Translations under genes and position numbers: made by a program
In this document: positions 19,038-27,056 of the stretch, piece after piece
How the letters are laid out: each line of letters starts with the position of its first letter
How positions within the stretch are numbered: position 1 is the stretch's first letter
Notes under the pieces: generated by a model
What the model saw: the letters and a program-made list of their open reading frames with translations, nothing else
What the model was told of the DNA's origin: nothing
Databases searched by the model: none
IMG/VR virus record: IMGVR_UViG_3300023179_000085
Span: 1-64,000 of that record
DNA length: 64,000 nucleotides
Source of the DNA: a virus
Reading direction: 5' to 3' (one strand)

Positions 19038-20964
19038 ATGGCCCGTTTAAGATTTGAAACAGCACCAGAAATAACAGTTAATGATGAAGCAGTCGTATTT
19101 AAGGCCGCCAATGGCGCTACTGCTCCATTGGTTGAATTTAAGGGCACTGATGGCAATGTTGTTGCAAACATTTCTGCTACTGGAATTTTAAATGTAACTT
19201 CAGTTGTTGCATCTAATGCGGGAAGCACCTCAACGTCTTTGGCGACAAAACGGTTATGTTGACGAAATTGCAAGCGGGATTAAAGCAAAACCTTCCGCAA
19301 GGGTAGCTACAATAGCCAATCTTAATGCAACGTACAATAATGGAACAAACGGAGTTGGCGCAACATTAACAGCTAATTCAAACGGCGCACTTACAGTTGA
19401 CTCATTGTCTGGATTTTCTGTCAATCAAGGAATTTTGGTAAAAAATCAAACTACAGCAGCCCAAAATGGTAGATATGTTGTCACAACTGTTGGTGATGGA
19501 TCAACTCCCTGGGTTTTGACTAGGTGCGGTTTGTGCAATGAGGCTAGTGAAATACCAGGCGCCTATATCTTTGTCACCAACGGAACATCTGCTGGAAAAG
19601 GATTCGTGCTGACAGTATCAAATCCAGATACATTTGTTGTTGGAACGGACGCTATAAACGTAGTTCAGTTTAGCTCCGCTGGTTCATTTTTAGCTGGAAC
19701 TGGTTTAGTTCTTGATGGAAGTTACTTTAATGTGCAAACAGCAAATTCTGCAAGAATAGTCGTCAATGCAGATAACATCGACTTAGCAAGTGTCAACGTT
19801 AACAATGTCAATGGCGCAAATACTCTTAATTTTATAAGTTCAATAACGGTTGATCAATACGGAAGGGTTACTGACAAAGAGTCTTCACAAGTTGATCTAT
19901 CCGGAGTTAATACGGCGATTGGGTTGCGCTTATTGAGCACAGAGGCAGCTAACACCTATCTTACAACCGCAACCGCCTCTAGCACCTATCTTACAACCGC
20001 AACCGCCTCTAGCACTTATCTTACAACTGCGACTGCCGCTAATACGTATATCGCAAATTCAATTGTTGATGCAAAAGGTGACCTTATTGTTGCTTCCGCA
20101 GCAGACACTGTTGGTAGACTGGCTGCAGGAACAAATGGTCAATTCCTTAAAGCGAATAGCTCAACTGCAAGCGGTTTACAGTGGGCTGACATTCCAACGA
20201 TTAATAATCTTGATGATGTTGGCGATGTAACAATAACAGGCAACGCTACAAATCAGTATCTTAAATACAATGGTAGCGCTTGGGTTAATGCATCGATACC
20301 AACAATTAATGCCCTAGACGATGTTGGCGATGTTACAATTACATCTGCCGTTGCAAACCAGGTTCTTCTATATAACGGATCAGCTTGGATAAATACATCA
20401 AATCCCACAGTCGCCGGAAACCTCACTGTTTCTGGAGACCTAACAGTAAACGGAACAACCACAACAATTAATACCGCAACTTTGAATGTTTCAGATAATA
20501 TTATCGTTTTAAATAACGATGTTACTGGATCACCATCAGAAAATGCTGGCATTGAAGTAGAGCGCGGTACATCAACAAATGTTCTGGTTAGATGGAATGA
20601 AACAGACGACTGTTGGGAGTTTACAAATGACGGAACAAAGTATGAAAGAATTGTGGGTGACACACTAACAAATGCCCAAACAGCCGCTTATACCCTTGTT
20701 CTTGCAGACAGGTCAAAGATGGTTGAAATGAGCGTGGCTTCTGGTCATAACCTAACCGTCCCCACCAACGCAAACGTAGCCTTCCCGGTTGGAACTACGA
20801 TAACAGTACTGCAGACCGGAGCAGGTCAAACAACTATAGCTGGCCAATCAGGCGTAACGATTAATGCCACACCAGGGCTTAAGTTGCGCGCACAATGGTC
20901 ATCTGCTACACTTATAAAGAGAGCTACCGATACATGGGTAGCACTAGGAGACTTGGCAGCATAA
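19038..20964 (+). CDS. tail fiber protein, 641 aa, with CGG +1 shift
   Basis: ATG 19038 has SD TAGGAGA (19028-19034). After 71 codons CGG 19251 is followed in zero frame by TTA TGT TGA. Skipping the C gives LATK-G-YVDEIASGIK, a motif very common in phage fibers, followed by VATIANLNATYNNGTNG and a KNQTTAAQNGRYVV domain seen in many tail-fiber proteins. Later come three TYLTTATAS repeats, two LDDVGDVTIT modules, and the TVSGDLTVNGTTTTIN to WNETDD cassette shared with the other fibers. The C-terminus (TVPTNANVAFPVGTTITV) is a known fiber end type. Confidence 0.85.
19251..19254 (+). other. CGG +1 recoding site 4 (CGGT), fiber
   Basis: The preceding codon is AAA. Zero frame stops at TGA 19260. 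Skipping C19251 gives ATKGYVDE, a widely conserved fiber motif with Gly at this place. Confidence 0.9.
19951..20040 (+). repeat. three tandem 30-bp repeats coding TYLTTATAS
   Basis: Units at 19951-19980, 19981-20010 and 20011-20040 keep a perfect 30-base period. The first two are almost identical in DNA and the third has diverged at synonymous positions. They lie in the fiber gene, where copy number could change by slippage. Confidence 0.9.
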
Positions 20965-20965
20965 T

Positions 20966-21455
20966 ATGAGCGCTAATAAGACACCAGAGCCTGGTAAAGG
21001 TAGTAAAAGAAAAGCCGCTAAACCAACCATAGCAGCACGGAACAGCAAAAGCAACCGCTAATACAACTATTACCAATGCGGGTTTTACTGTAGGTAACGT
21101 AACCGCAGAATCAACCGCAGTTTCTGGAAATCTTGATAAGGTTAAAAACGCCGTAACCGATACAACAGTGACTCCATTGGGTACACCAATCAATTACACT
21201 ATTCATAGCCCCTTCTTCCCACCATATTTTCCACCATATTTCCCGCCGTTCTTTCCGCCATTCTTTCCGCCGTTTTTCCCACCGTTTTTCCCACCGTTTT
21301 TCCCACCATTCTTCCCACCGTTTTTCCCACCGTTCTTCCCACCGTTTTTCCCACCGTTCTTCCCACCATATTTCCCACCATGCTTTGGCGTCTTTTTCTA
21401 TGGTCCTGAAGTACGTGACAGTTGTGGCAACTTCTTGGGTTGGAATAATACATAA
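20966..21455 (+). CDS. [FY]FPP-repeat protein, 162 aa, with CGG +1 shift
   Basis: The ATG at 20966 overlaps the stop region of the fiber (TAATATG). After 24 Lys/Pro-rich codons CGG 21038 occurs; zero frame stops eight codons on, while skipping the C gives TIAA-G-TAKATANTT and an open frame to 21455. Residues ~82-137 are 14 tandem [FY]FPP units, unusually hydrophobic and proline-rich. The C-terminus has two Cys (CFGVFFYG and SCGNFLGW). The repeat suggests an extended, sticky rod, perhaps a fiber tip or adhesin. FFPP also occurs twice in 22359-22793. Neighbouring prolyl-hydroxylase-like enzymes might modify it (inference). Confidence 0.78.
21038..21041 (+). other. CGG +1 recoding site 5 (CGGA), FFPP protein
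   Basis: The preceding codon is GCA. Zero frame stops at TAA 21059. Skipping C21038 fuses a 24-codon start to the FFPP-repeat frame, which otherwise has no upstream start with an SD. Confidence 0.8.
21215..21384 (+). repeat. tandem 12-bp repeat coding [FY]FPP
   Basis: About fourteen 12-base units of the type TTCCCACCGTTT, with third-position variation, code an uninterrupted [FY]FPP array. The variation among units argues for an old, selected array. Confidence 0.9.
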
Positions 21456-21480
21456 TTCTTTAAAATAAAATGGATTACAT

Positions 21481-22326
21481 ATAAATAATAAAACTATCTA
21501 TGTTTTACATGTTCCAAAATGTGGAGGAACAACAGTATCCATTAATTTAAAAAAATGTATTAGCGAATATGACACTCTGGCATTTTATGGTCAAACTATA
21601 TTTGATAAAAAAATTGATTTAAATGAATATAAAATAATACAAGGTCATTTTGGCAATTATCCAATTTTAAAAGTAAAAAATGTAGATACTGTTTTTTTAG
21701 CAAGAAATCCAGTAGATAGAAGCATAAGCAATTTTGCTTACCTGGCTACTAATAAAGTTTTTGAAACCATAGACGCCTATACAAAACTTGATTCAATTCA
21801 AAAAAAGATAAAGTACTATCTTTTTGAAGACATTTTTTATGCAGAACACAGAAATTTGCAGTCAAGACATCTTTGTAATGGTATACCAGATTATATCTTT
21901 AATTACAAATATAATCATACTTGTATGAATTTAAATGAAAAACTAATGATTAAAGATCATAAAAACGAAATGAATTATCTTAATAAAAGTCAAAATTGGT
22001 ATATACCAAATGATGACACAAGTTGGACAAAAGCTAAAGACCAAATAGATAAATTAAAAATTATAGGAGTTGTAGATAAAGTTTACCAATTTACAGAGGA
22101 CGTTATTAGTCTATTTAAAAAAAATAATCCAAATACCATTTTTAATGACATAAGAGATGACATTAAAAAAAATATTAAATATAATAAATCTAGTGTGAAA
22201 ATAAATGATAATATTTTTACAACAAATGAATTAAAACAAATGTTGTCAAAAAAAGATATAAAAAAAATTGAAGAAAATAATCAACTTGATATGCAACTAT
22301 GGGAATATGTACATTATGTGTTATAA
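21481..22326 (+). CDS. sulfotransferase-like protein with uncertain start
   Basis: The frame is open from 21469 to the stop at 22326. Near its start LHVPKCGGTTVSINL is the 5'-phosphosulfate-binding loop of sulfotransferases, and FLARNPVDRSISNF is the 3'-phosphate site, so it should transfer sulfate from PAPS to an alcohol or sugar. There is no ATG, GTG or TTG before the P-loop; the first in-frame ATG (21856) would remove both binding motifs. ATA at 21481 is the best-placed candidate and an ATG at 21470 is in another frame. The gene may use a rare start, or have lost its start. Composition is extremely AT-rich (many AAA, AAT, ATA codons), more so than its neighbours. Confidence 0.6.
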   Translation: MNNKTIYVLHVPKCGGTTVSINLKKCISEYDTLAFYGQTIFDKKIDLNEYKIIQGHFGNYPILKVKNVDTVFLARNPVDRSISNFAYLATNKVFETIDAYTKLDSIQKKIKYYLFEDIFYAEHRNLQSRHLCNGIPDYIFNYKYNHTCMNLNEKLMIKDHKNEMNYLNKSQNWYIPNDDTSWTKAKDQIDKLKIIGVVDKVYQFTEDVISLFKKNNPNTIFNDIRDDIKKNIKYNKSSVKINDNIFTTNELKQMLSKKDIKKIEENNQLDMQLWEYVHYVL

Positions 22327-22327
22327 T
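22319..22327 (+). promoter_or_regulatory. extended -10 promoter TGTTATAAT
   Basis: TGT plus TATAAT overlaps the stop of the sulfotransferase gene, 31 bases before the ATG at 22359. No good -35 is visible, as is allowed for extended -10 promoters. Confidence 0.55.
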
Positions 22328-22358
22328 GGATAAATAGTACACAATATAAGGATTTAAA

Positions 22359-22793
22359 ATGTCAAACTACAAATTATTTGCTTTTTGCGCAGAACAAAAA
22401 GTTTTCTTTGTGCACAAAATTTCTGATGATCAGCCCTCATTTGAATCAACATGTGATTCCTATTCTAGAAATCCAATATTCATAGAATGCACCGATCTCC
22501 CAGAAGCTTCTATGATAACAAAAAACTGGAAATTTGACGGACAGAATTTTTTTCCACCTAATAATAATACTAATTTGTGTGAAGCAAAAGATATAGGAAA
22601 CAACTACAAGTATGCCCTCACTTCAGATGGCATTGTAACTTCTTGGATTATGTTTCCAAAAGATGAACCAGATTCATTGATGTTTTTAGAAAATTTAAAA
22701 AAGAATCCAGTTATTATTGATGTAACAAATCTAGAAAATCCTCCCAAAAAAAACTGGACATTTGACGGACAGAATTTTTTTCCACCAAATTAA
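22359..22793 (+). CDS. two-repeat protein with FDGQNFFPPN motifs, 144 aa
   Basis: The start follows AAGGA at 22347-22351. The protein is a tandem duplication: each half has a short beta region, an acidic stretch, then KNW.FDGQNFFPPN. The two motif copies are also nearly identical in DNA (about 22521-22558 and 22747-22786), indicating a recent or conserved duplication. FFPP matches the repeat unit of the protein at 20966-21455. The family is not recognised. It may be a small virion-surface or adhesion protein and another possible hydroxylation substrate. Confidence 0.65.
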   Translation: MSNYKLFAFCAEQKVFFVHKISDDQPSFESTCDSYSRNPIFIECTDLPEASMITKNWKFDGQNFFPPNNNTNLCEAKDIGNNYKYALTSDGIVTSWIMFPKDEPDSLMFLENLKKNPVIIDVTNLENPPKKNWTFDGQNFFPPN

Positions 22794-22797
22794 AAGT

Positions 22798-23418
22798 CTA
22801 TAACAATTCCGTTATCGTATAAAAAGATGGTGTAGTAAATCTTTCTCCTTTGGTAACCATTTTTACTCCGTGAAGATAATTTACATCTCCCGGATGAGCT
22901 ACAGCCAGTCCTGGTTTTGGTTTTACGACTATATCATGTTGTGGATAATATAATTCGCCACCTTCAAAGTCGTCATTGTAATAAAGAAGTGAATTTAAAT
23001 CATAAGTTGGAAACGGATTCGGAGATCCGTCATTTAACTGTTTATCGGCGTGTGGTCGTTGCTCTAAGCCGGGAAACCATCTAATTATGACTGGGGGTCT
23101 AACAGTTAAGCGAACTTTAAATTGATTTTCTAAAAACCACTGCATTTTTATAATATATTTATCAATTAGATTATAGATATCAAGATTTATCCTCGATAAA
23201 ATATCGTAACTACATTGTCTATTCTGCCAATAAGACGAATCGTAGATACATGTGCCGTCTTCAGCGTATTGGTTTTCCCCAGCATCCATCCACTCATTTA
23301 TTGTGGGAAGAAATTTCTGTATTGTTTTTAGATCATCTAATTCAATAAAATTTTTTATTATTTTAATATTATTAGACGAATTTCCAAAATGTCCTGGAAG
23401 GACTAATGATTTTTCCAT
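22798..23418 (-). CDS. 2OG-Fe(II) oxygenase (prolyl 4-hydroxylase-like)
   Basis: On the reverse strand, ATG at 23418 follows AAAGGAAT on that strand; an in-frame ATG 21 bases further upstream has no such site. The 206-aa protein has the double-stranded beta-helix signature: HADKQL (HxD iron ligands), FEGGELYYP, and HPGDVNYLHGV with the distal His before KGERFT, whose Arg binds 2-oxoglutarate. It hydroxylates a protein or small substrate using O2 and 2-oxoglutarate; prolyl hydroxylases share this layout. It converges with the FFPP-motif gene, only four bases away. Confidence 0.82.
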   Translation of the reverse strand: MEKSLVLPGHFGNSSNNIKIIKNFIELDDLKTIQKFLPTINEWMDAGENQYAEDGTCIYDSSYWQNRQCSYDILSRINLDIYNLIDKYIIKMQWFLENQFKVRLTVRPPVIIRWFPGLEQRPHADKQLNDGSPNPFPTYDLNSLLYYNDDFEGGELYYPQHDIVVKPKPGLAVAHPGDVNYLHGVKMVTKGERFTTPSFYTITELL

Positions 23419-23462
23419 ATTTATTCCTTTAGTGATCAAAAGTATTTATTCTACTCGATGCT

Positions 23463-23491
23463 TTGATTTCTTTGTATGTAAGTGGTATATT
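23463..23491 (+). promoter_or_regulatory. probable sigma70-type promoter
   Basis: TTGATT (23463-23468), 17 bases, then TATATT (23486-23491) with TGG before the -10. It drives the plus-strand oxygenase at 23522 from the divergent gap with the reverse-strand gene. Confidence 0.55.
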
Positions 23492-23521
23492 ATATCATCT
23501 GATTTTTATTAAGGAGTGAAA

Positions 23522-24232
23522 ATGGAATTCTACCATGTTAGCGATCCAAAGTTTGGCATATTTCTATATAGAAACGCCATAGAAAGGGAACTCAATATTC
23601 CTGAAAGATTGGAAGCCACTATTGGAAATAGTACTCACGATTTATTTAAATGGTCAGATGCTGTCGTTGGATACAATGTTAAGATGTCAGAGTATAGAGA
23701 TTGTGTTGATTTAAAAATGAGCCCAATACATTGGCCGTATCTTACTCCTGAGTTTGAAGAAGTAAAGAAATGCTACGATGACGTAGATAATAGATTAAAA
23801 AAATGTTTGAATCATTATGAATCTATGTACAATTTTAAAATGGAATTTATGGAAGCAATTAATTTTGTGCGCTATAAGCCTGGTCAACATTTTGCAGTTC
23901 ACACTGACCATGGATTTTCTTATACATGTACCGTGTCCTCAGTAGTGTATCTAAATGATGAATATGAAGGTGGGGAGCTATGGTTTCCATATTTGGATAT
24001 AACTCTTAAACCACAGGCCGGCGACGTAGTGCTATTTCCTTCTACCTACATCTATGCGCACGCATCGCTAAAAGTTAAAAGCGGAGTCAAATACTCTGCC
24101 GTTACTATGTTTGACTATAACGACAATAACCATAAGTACGGCATGGGGTACGCGAATGATGGTTCAAAAGCAGACCAAACAAAAGGAATTCCGCAAAAAA
24201 CTACTCAGCCAAACTACGCAACTCTTTCGTAG
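23522..24232 (+). CDS. 2OG-Fe(II) oxygenase (prolyl 4-hydroxylase-like)
   Basis: ATG 23522 is 6 bases after AAGGAG (23510-23515); the in-frame GTG at 23516 abuts the SD and is unlikely. The 236-aa product has HTDHGFSYT (HxD), YEGGELWFPYLDITLKP, GDVVLFPS and a distal His in YAHASLKVKSGVKYSAV. NFVRYKPGQHF just before the HxD is typical of P4H-type enzymes. Divergent from the oxygenase at 22798-23418. The substrate is unknown; neighbouring FFPP-repeat proteins are candidates by position only. Confidence 0.82.
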   Translation: MEFYHVSDPKFGIFLYRNAIERELNIPERLEATIGNSTHDLFKWSDAVVGYNVKMSEYRDCVDLKMSPIHWPYLTPEFEEVKKCYDDVDNRLKKCLNHYESMYNFKMEFMEAINFVRYKPGQHFAVHTDHGFSYTCTVSSVVYLNDEYEGGELWFPYLDITLKPQAGDVVLFPSTYIYAHASLKVKSGVKYSAVTMFDYNDNNHKYGMGYANDGSKADQTKGIPQKTTQPNYATLS

Positions 24233-24277
24233 TATACTGCGTAGTACGTTTTTGGCGTTAAAAAGTTTCTCATTATA

Positions 24278-24286
24278 TGGTATACT
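24278..24286 (+). promoter_or_regulatory. extended -10 promoter TGGTATACT, leaderless-type spacing
   Basis: TATACT (24281-24286) with TGG before it lies 6 bases before ATG 24293, leaving no room for an SD. The transcript may begin at or next to the start codon. Confidence 0.5.
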
Positions 24287-24292
24287 AATATC

Positions 24293-24994
24293 ATGAGCTT
24301 AGTTACGTTAACCAAAACACATCAAAATCCGCCATTAATAAAACAGTCAAGAATAAAAAGAGACTGGATGGACGATACCTATAACAAGCACGCATATCAA
24401 TGCTTGCCGTTAACTGTGGCAAATGTTACTGGATGGGAATTAATTTTGCAGCAAGATGTAGTAGTGCAATGGGATGGTGGAAATACGGTTCCAAAAGTTT
24501 TACAAGGAGAGACCCTTGACGGAAGGTCTATAGTTATTCCAAGTATTATAGGAATAATGTCTTTTTCCACAGGATGGACATTTCAAACAGAAGATAACTA
24601 TTCTACATGGATTGGTGGATCGCCCAATTATTTTGTCGATGGAGCTGTTCCACTTACCGCGTCAATTCCAAGTTATTGGTGGCCAGATGAATTTAATATG
24701 AATTGGAAAATAACTAAAGTCGGAGAACCGGTTATCTTCCCAGCCGGAATGCCTTTTATGCACTTTACTATATATCCAAACAACCTCGCAGAAAACGTAG
24801 AATTTAAAATAGAAAATCTATGGGATAAACCAGACTTAATGAATCAGAGAATGAGTTACGGTAATGCAAAAATGAAGAAATTACAGGAACAACCTTGGAC
24901 CTGGATGAAAGGTATAAAAACCGGCTTAAATGAAAAAGGAGAAAAAATAGGACCTCCATTTGAGGGCTTACCATCATTAAAGGAGCCACAATAG
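24293..24994 (+). CDS. DUF6065-like protein, 233 aa
   Basis: The sequence RDWMDDTYNKHAYQCLPL, then NVTGWELILQQDVVVQWDGG and a GIMSFSTGWTF segment match, from memory, the DUF6065 proteins found in some phages and bacteria next to 2OG oxygenases and other accessory genes. The central part is beta-rich with several Trp and a cupin-like feel (EPVIFPAGMPFMHFTIYP). No activity is known to me. It shares its TAG stop with the GTG start of the next gene (TAGTG). Confidence 0.65.
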   Translation: MSLVTLTKTHQNPPLIKQSRIKRDWMDDTYNKHAYQCLPLTVANVTGWELILQQDVVVQWDGGNTVPKVLQGETLDGRSIVIPSIIGIMSFSTGWTFQTEDNYSTWIGGSPNYFVDGAVPLTASIPSYWWPDEFNMNWKITKVGEPVIFPAGMPFMHFTIYPNNLAENVEFKIENLWDKPDLMNQRMSYGNAKMKKLQEQPWTWMKGIKTGLNEKGEKIGPPFEGLPSLKEPQ

Positions 24995-25290
24995 TGCAAG
25001 AGCAATTTGTAGGATCTTGGAAAATTCAAGTATCTTCTCCCCTGGGTGTTGATTACTATACTTTGGCAATCTCTCCTTCACTTAATGCAATGCTTTCTGA
25101 GGCAAGGGGTAGCATGGAGTTTCATGATGTGCAATTTGTTTCAAATACTTTTCAGTTAATTGGTAAAACAGAAACTCCAACAAAATCTACCATAGTTATG
25201 AATGGTAGACTCGAGGATAAGGTAATTTTTGGAACAATTAAGATAAACGAGTATTGTATGGTCGATTTTAAGGGAATAAAAAATGAATAA
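24994..25290 (+). CDS. hypothetical beta-rich protein, 98 aa
   Basis: GTG 24994 overlaps the previous TAG (TAGTG), the same junction type as at 27054-27058. The protein starts VGSWKIQVSSPLG and continues with alternating strands (FQLIGKTETPTKSTIVMNG), like a small lipocalin-like or beta-barrel domain. Its end overlaps the next ATG by 8 bases. Function unknown; translational coupling ties it to the GPx-like gene. Confidence 0.6.
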   Translation: MQEQFVGSWKIQVSSPLGVDYYTLAISPSLNAMLSEARGSMEFHDVQFVSNTFQLIGKTETPTKSTIVMNGRLEDKVIFGTIKINEYCMVDFKGIKNE

Positions 25291-25900
25291 TGTTTACGAT
25301 ATAGATGTTAAAGGTCTCGATGGACAAGAAAATTTTCTTGATCAATTTAAAGGAAAAATTACTTTAATTGTAAATATATCAAGCAAATTTGGGTATAAGC
25401 CACAATGCAGTCCGCTGTGGTCATATGTGAGAACCAGTAGGAATTTATGGGAACTGCAAGCAGTCCATGATGAATTTAAAGACAGGGGATTTTCAGTTGT
25501 TGCTTTTCCGTGTAATCAGTTTGGTAAAATGGAACCGGGCTCAAATGAGGAGATAAGTCAGTTTATAAAAACAAACTATCCATTTGTGAATTTTCCAATA
25601 GCTGAAAAAGTTGAAGTAAACGGCAAAAATGAACATGAAGTTTATTCTTTCCTTAAAGGAAAAGAAAGACGAGCATATTCTGATACAACTGCAGATGGAA
25701 CGACTGCAGCTGTAGAAGGACAAAATTTAGCTGGTCAAGCAATAGCAAGAATACCCCATAGTTATGAAAAATTTTTAATCAGTAGAAATGGGGTAGTGAT
25801 TTCTAGATTCAATTGGCAAGATATGCCCTTGGATGAAGAACCAAGGGTTATGGGAGCTGGTTGGACAATAAGAGAAGCAATTGACGAAGTATTGGGGTAA
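25283..25900 (+). CDS. glutathione-peroxidase-like protein lacking the peroxidatic Cys
   Basis: The thioredoxin-fold layout is clear: TLIVNISSKFGYKPQCSPL, then a helix, VVAFPCNQFG with the conserved catalytic-type Gln, EEISQFIKTNYPFVNFPI, and KFLISRNGVVISRF near the end. In active enzymes the first motif reads ASKCG with Cys or selenocysteine; here the residue is Phe. A Cys is present six residues later. The usual WNF before KFL is also replaced (IPHSYEKFL). It may be a non-peroxidase redox or binding protein, or use the shifted Cys. Confidence 0.78.
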   Translation: MNNVYDIDVKGLDGQENFLDQFKGKITLIVNISSKFGYKPQCSPLWSYVRTSRNLWELQAVHDEFKDRGFSVVAFPCNQFGKMEPGSNEEISQFIKTNYPFVNFPIAEKVEVNGKNEHEVYSFLKGKERRAYSDTTADGTTAAVEGQNLAGQAIARIPHSYEKFLISRNGVVISRFNWQDMPLDEEPRVMGAGWTIREAIDEVLG

Positions 25901-25904
25901 TAAA

Positions 25905-27056
25905 ATGTCTTATGGCAATAGTCCTGTAAACGAACAATTAGATTATGAAAATCTCCCATCTTTTCCTGTATCTCCTAAGATAACGGAAGAGGTAATAGAG
26001 GAAATTGGCAAAATTCAATGCGAGATTCTTGGTCCTGGTGTTGTTGTTTTTAGAAACGCTTTTAACATAGATCAAAATTTAGTATTAAAATATATTGATG
26101 AAAAAGCTGATGAAGCACATCAGGGCAGATGGAAGTATGTTGAAATAGAGGGCAAAAAATATGGCATAAATGAAGATGGTTTCAGATATGCAATTGACGA
26201 AGTGCCAGCAACGCCAGTAAGACTGCTAGATCCCGTCAACTCACAAACTCCCGAAGAGATAGCAAATTTCTTTTTTTATCTTGAAGATCAAATTTACAAA
26301 TGTCTATTAAAGTATATAGACCATTATCCATTGATGATCGGTAGCATTTGGTGGAAAACTCGAGGACACATTTTAAGATATGGAGATGGGGGCAGATTAG
26401 GTTGCCACGCTGATAATGATACTAACTATAAGGTCACAAAAGGCGTAAGATACATGCCAAAGGGAATGGTTGCATCACGTCAAACCTGTGGCGCCCTAGT
26501 GTATTTTAATGATCATGTTGAAACACAGCAAGAGCTAAATGGTAAAAACTTTACTGGCGGCAATTTGCGTTTTGTTCACCTTGGTATATCATACAAGCCA
26601 CAAAAGGGGGATATCATCTTTTTCCCAACAAACTACGTTGCGTCACATGACGTAGAGTCTATGGGTAAAGGTGTTAGGTATAGTTATCTAACATTTTTTG
26701 GGCAAGGAGACAATGACATTAAAGCAGGTATAGTCGTTGTCGAAGAAAAAAAGAGCAAGAAGTGGTGTCCACCAGTTTGGTTTGACAATATCTATGATGA
26801 TTATGAACTCTACTGCAAGTCTCCGCATTCTATATATTTTGATGTTTCAAAATCTAACGTAGAACCTGGTTGGAATCCGGTTTATCAAGGTAGAGAGGTT
26901 GCCCAGTACAACACGACTCATGATACCGTTCAAGTCGGTACCGCTCCGGATCCAGATATGTCAGAAGTAACTGCAGCAGAAAACGCTAGAAAAAATGCGG
27001 CGGAAAAGATCGAAGGCGCCGGTCCGTGCAATACAACGCCACAGGAAATTAGCTAG
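25905..27056 (+). CDS. 2OG-Fe(II) oxygenase paralog A, 383 aa
   Basis: First of four tandem paralogs. ATG 25905 follows the previous stop by four bases with GGGGT upstream. Conserved blocks are LGPGVVVFRNAF, KYGINEDGFRYA, IWWKTRGHILRYGDGGRLG, CHADNDT (HxD), FTGGNLRF, KGDIIFFPTNYVASHDV (distal His) and GVRYSYL (Arg). It has an extra ~55-residue C-terminal tail rich in Asn/Ala/Thr. Likely a protein or amino-acid hydroxylase; substrate unknown. Ends in TAG overlapping the GTG of paralog B. Confidence 0.83.
   Translation: MSYGNSPVNEQLDYENLPSFPVSPKITEEVIEEIGKIQCEILGPGVVVFRNAFNIDQNLVLKYIDEKADEAHQGRWKYVEIEGKKYGINEDGFRYAIDEVPATPVRLLDPVNSQTPEEIANFFFYLEDQIYKCLLKYIDHYPLMIGSIWWKTRGHILRYGDGGRLGCHADNDTNYKVTKGVRYMPKGMVASRQTCGALVYFNDHVETQQELNGKNFTGGNLRFVHLGISYKPQKGDIIFFPTNYVASHDVESMGKGVRYSYLTFFGQGDNDIKAGIVVVEEKKSKKWCPPVWFDNIYDDYELYCKSPHSIYFDVSKSNVEPGWNPVYQGREVAQYNTTHDTVQVGTAPDPDMSEVTAAENARKNAAEKIEGAGPCNTTPQEIS

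Noticed and set aside
21215-21384. FFPP array as a CRISPR
   Set aside because: Units are contiguous 12-mers without spacers and clearly coding.
21199-21453. Reverse-strand ORF across the FFPP array
   Set aside because: It is the shadow of a 12-base repeat without stops on the other strand; no start context or family support.
22359-22793. The two-copy DNA repeat as a mobile element end
   Set aside because: The repeats are in frame and encode matching FDGQNFFPPN motifs, so they reflect protein duplication.
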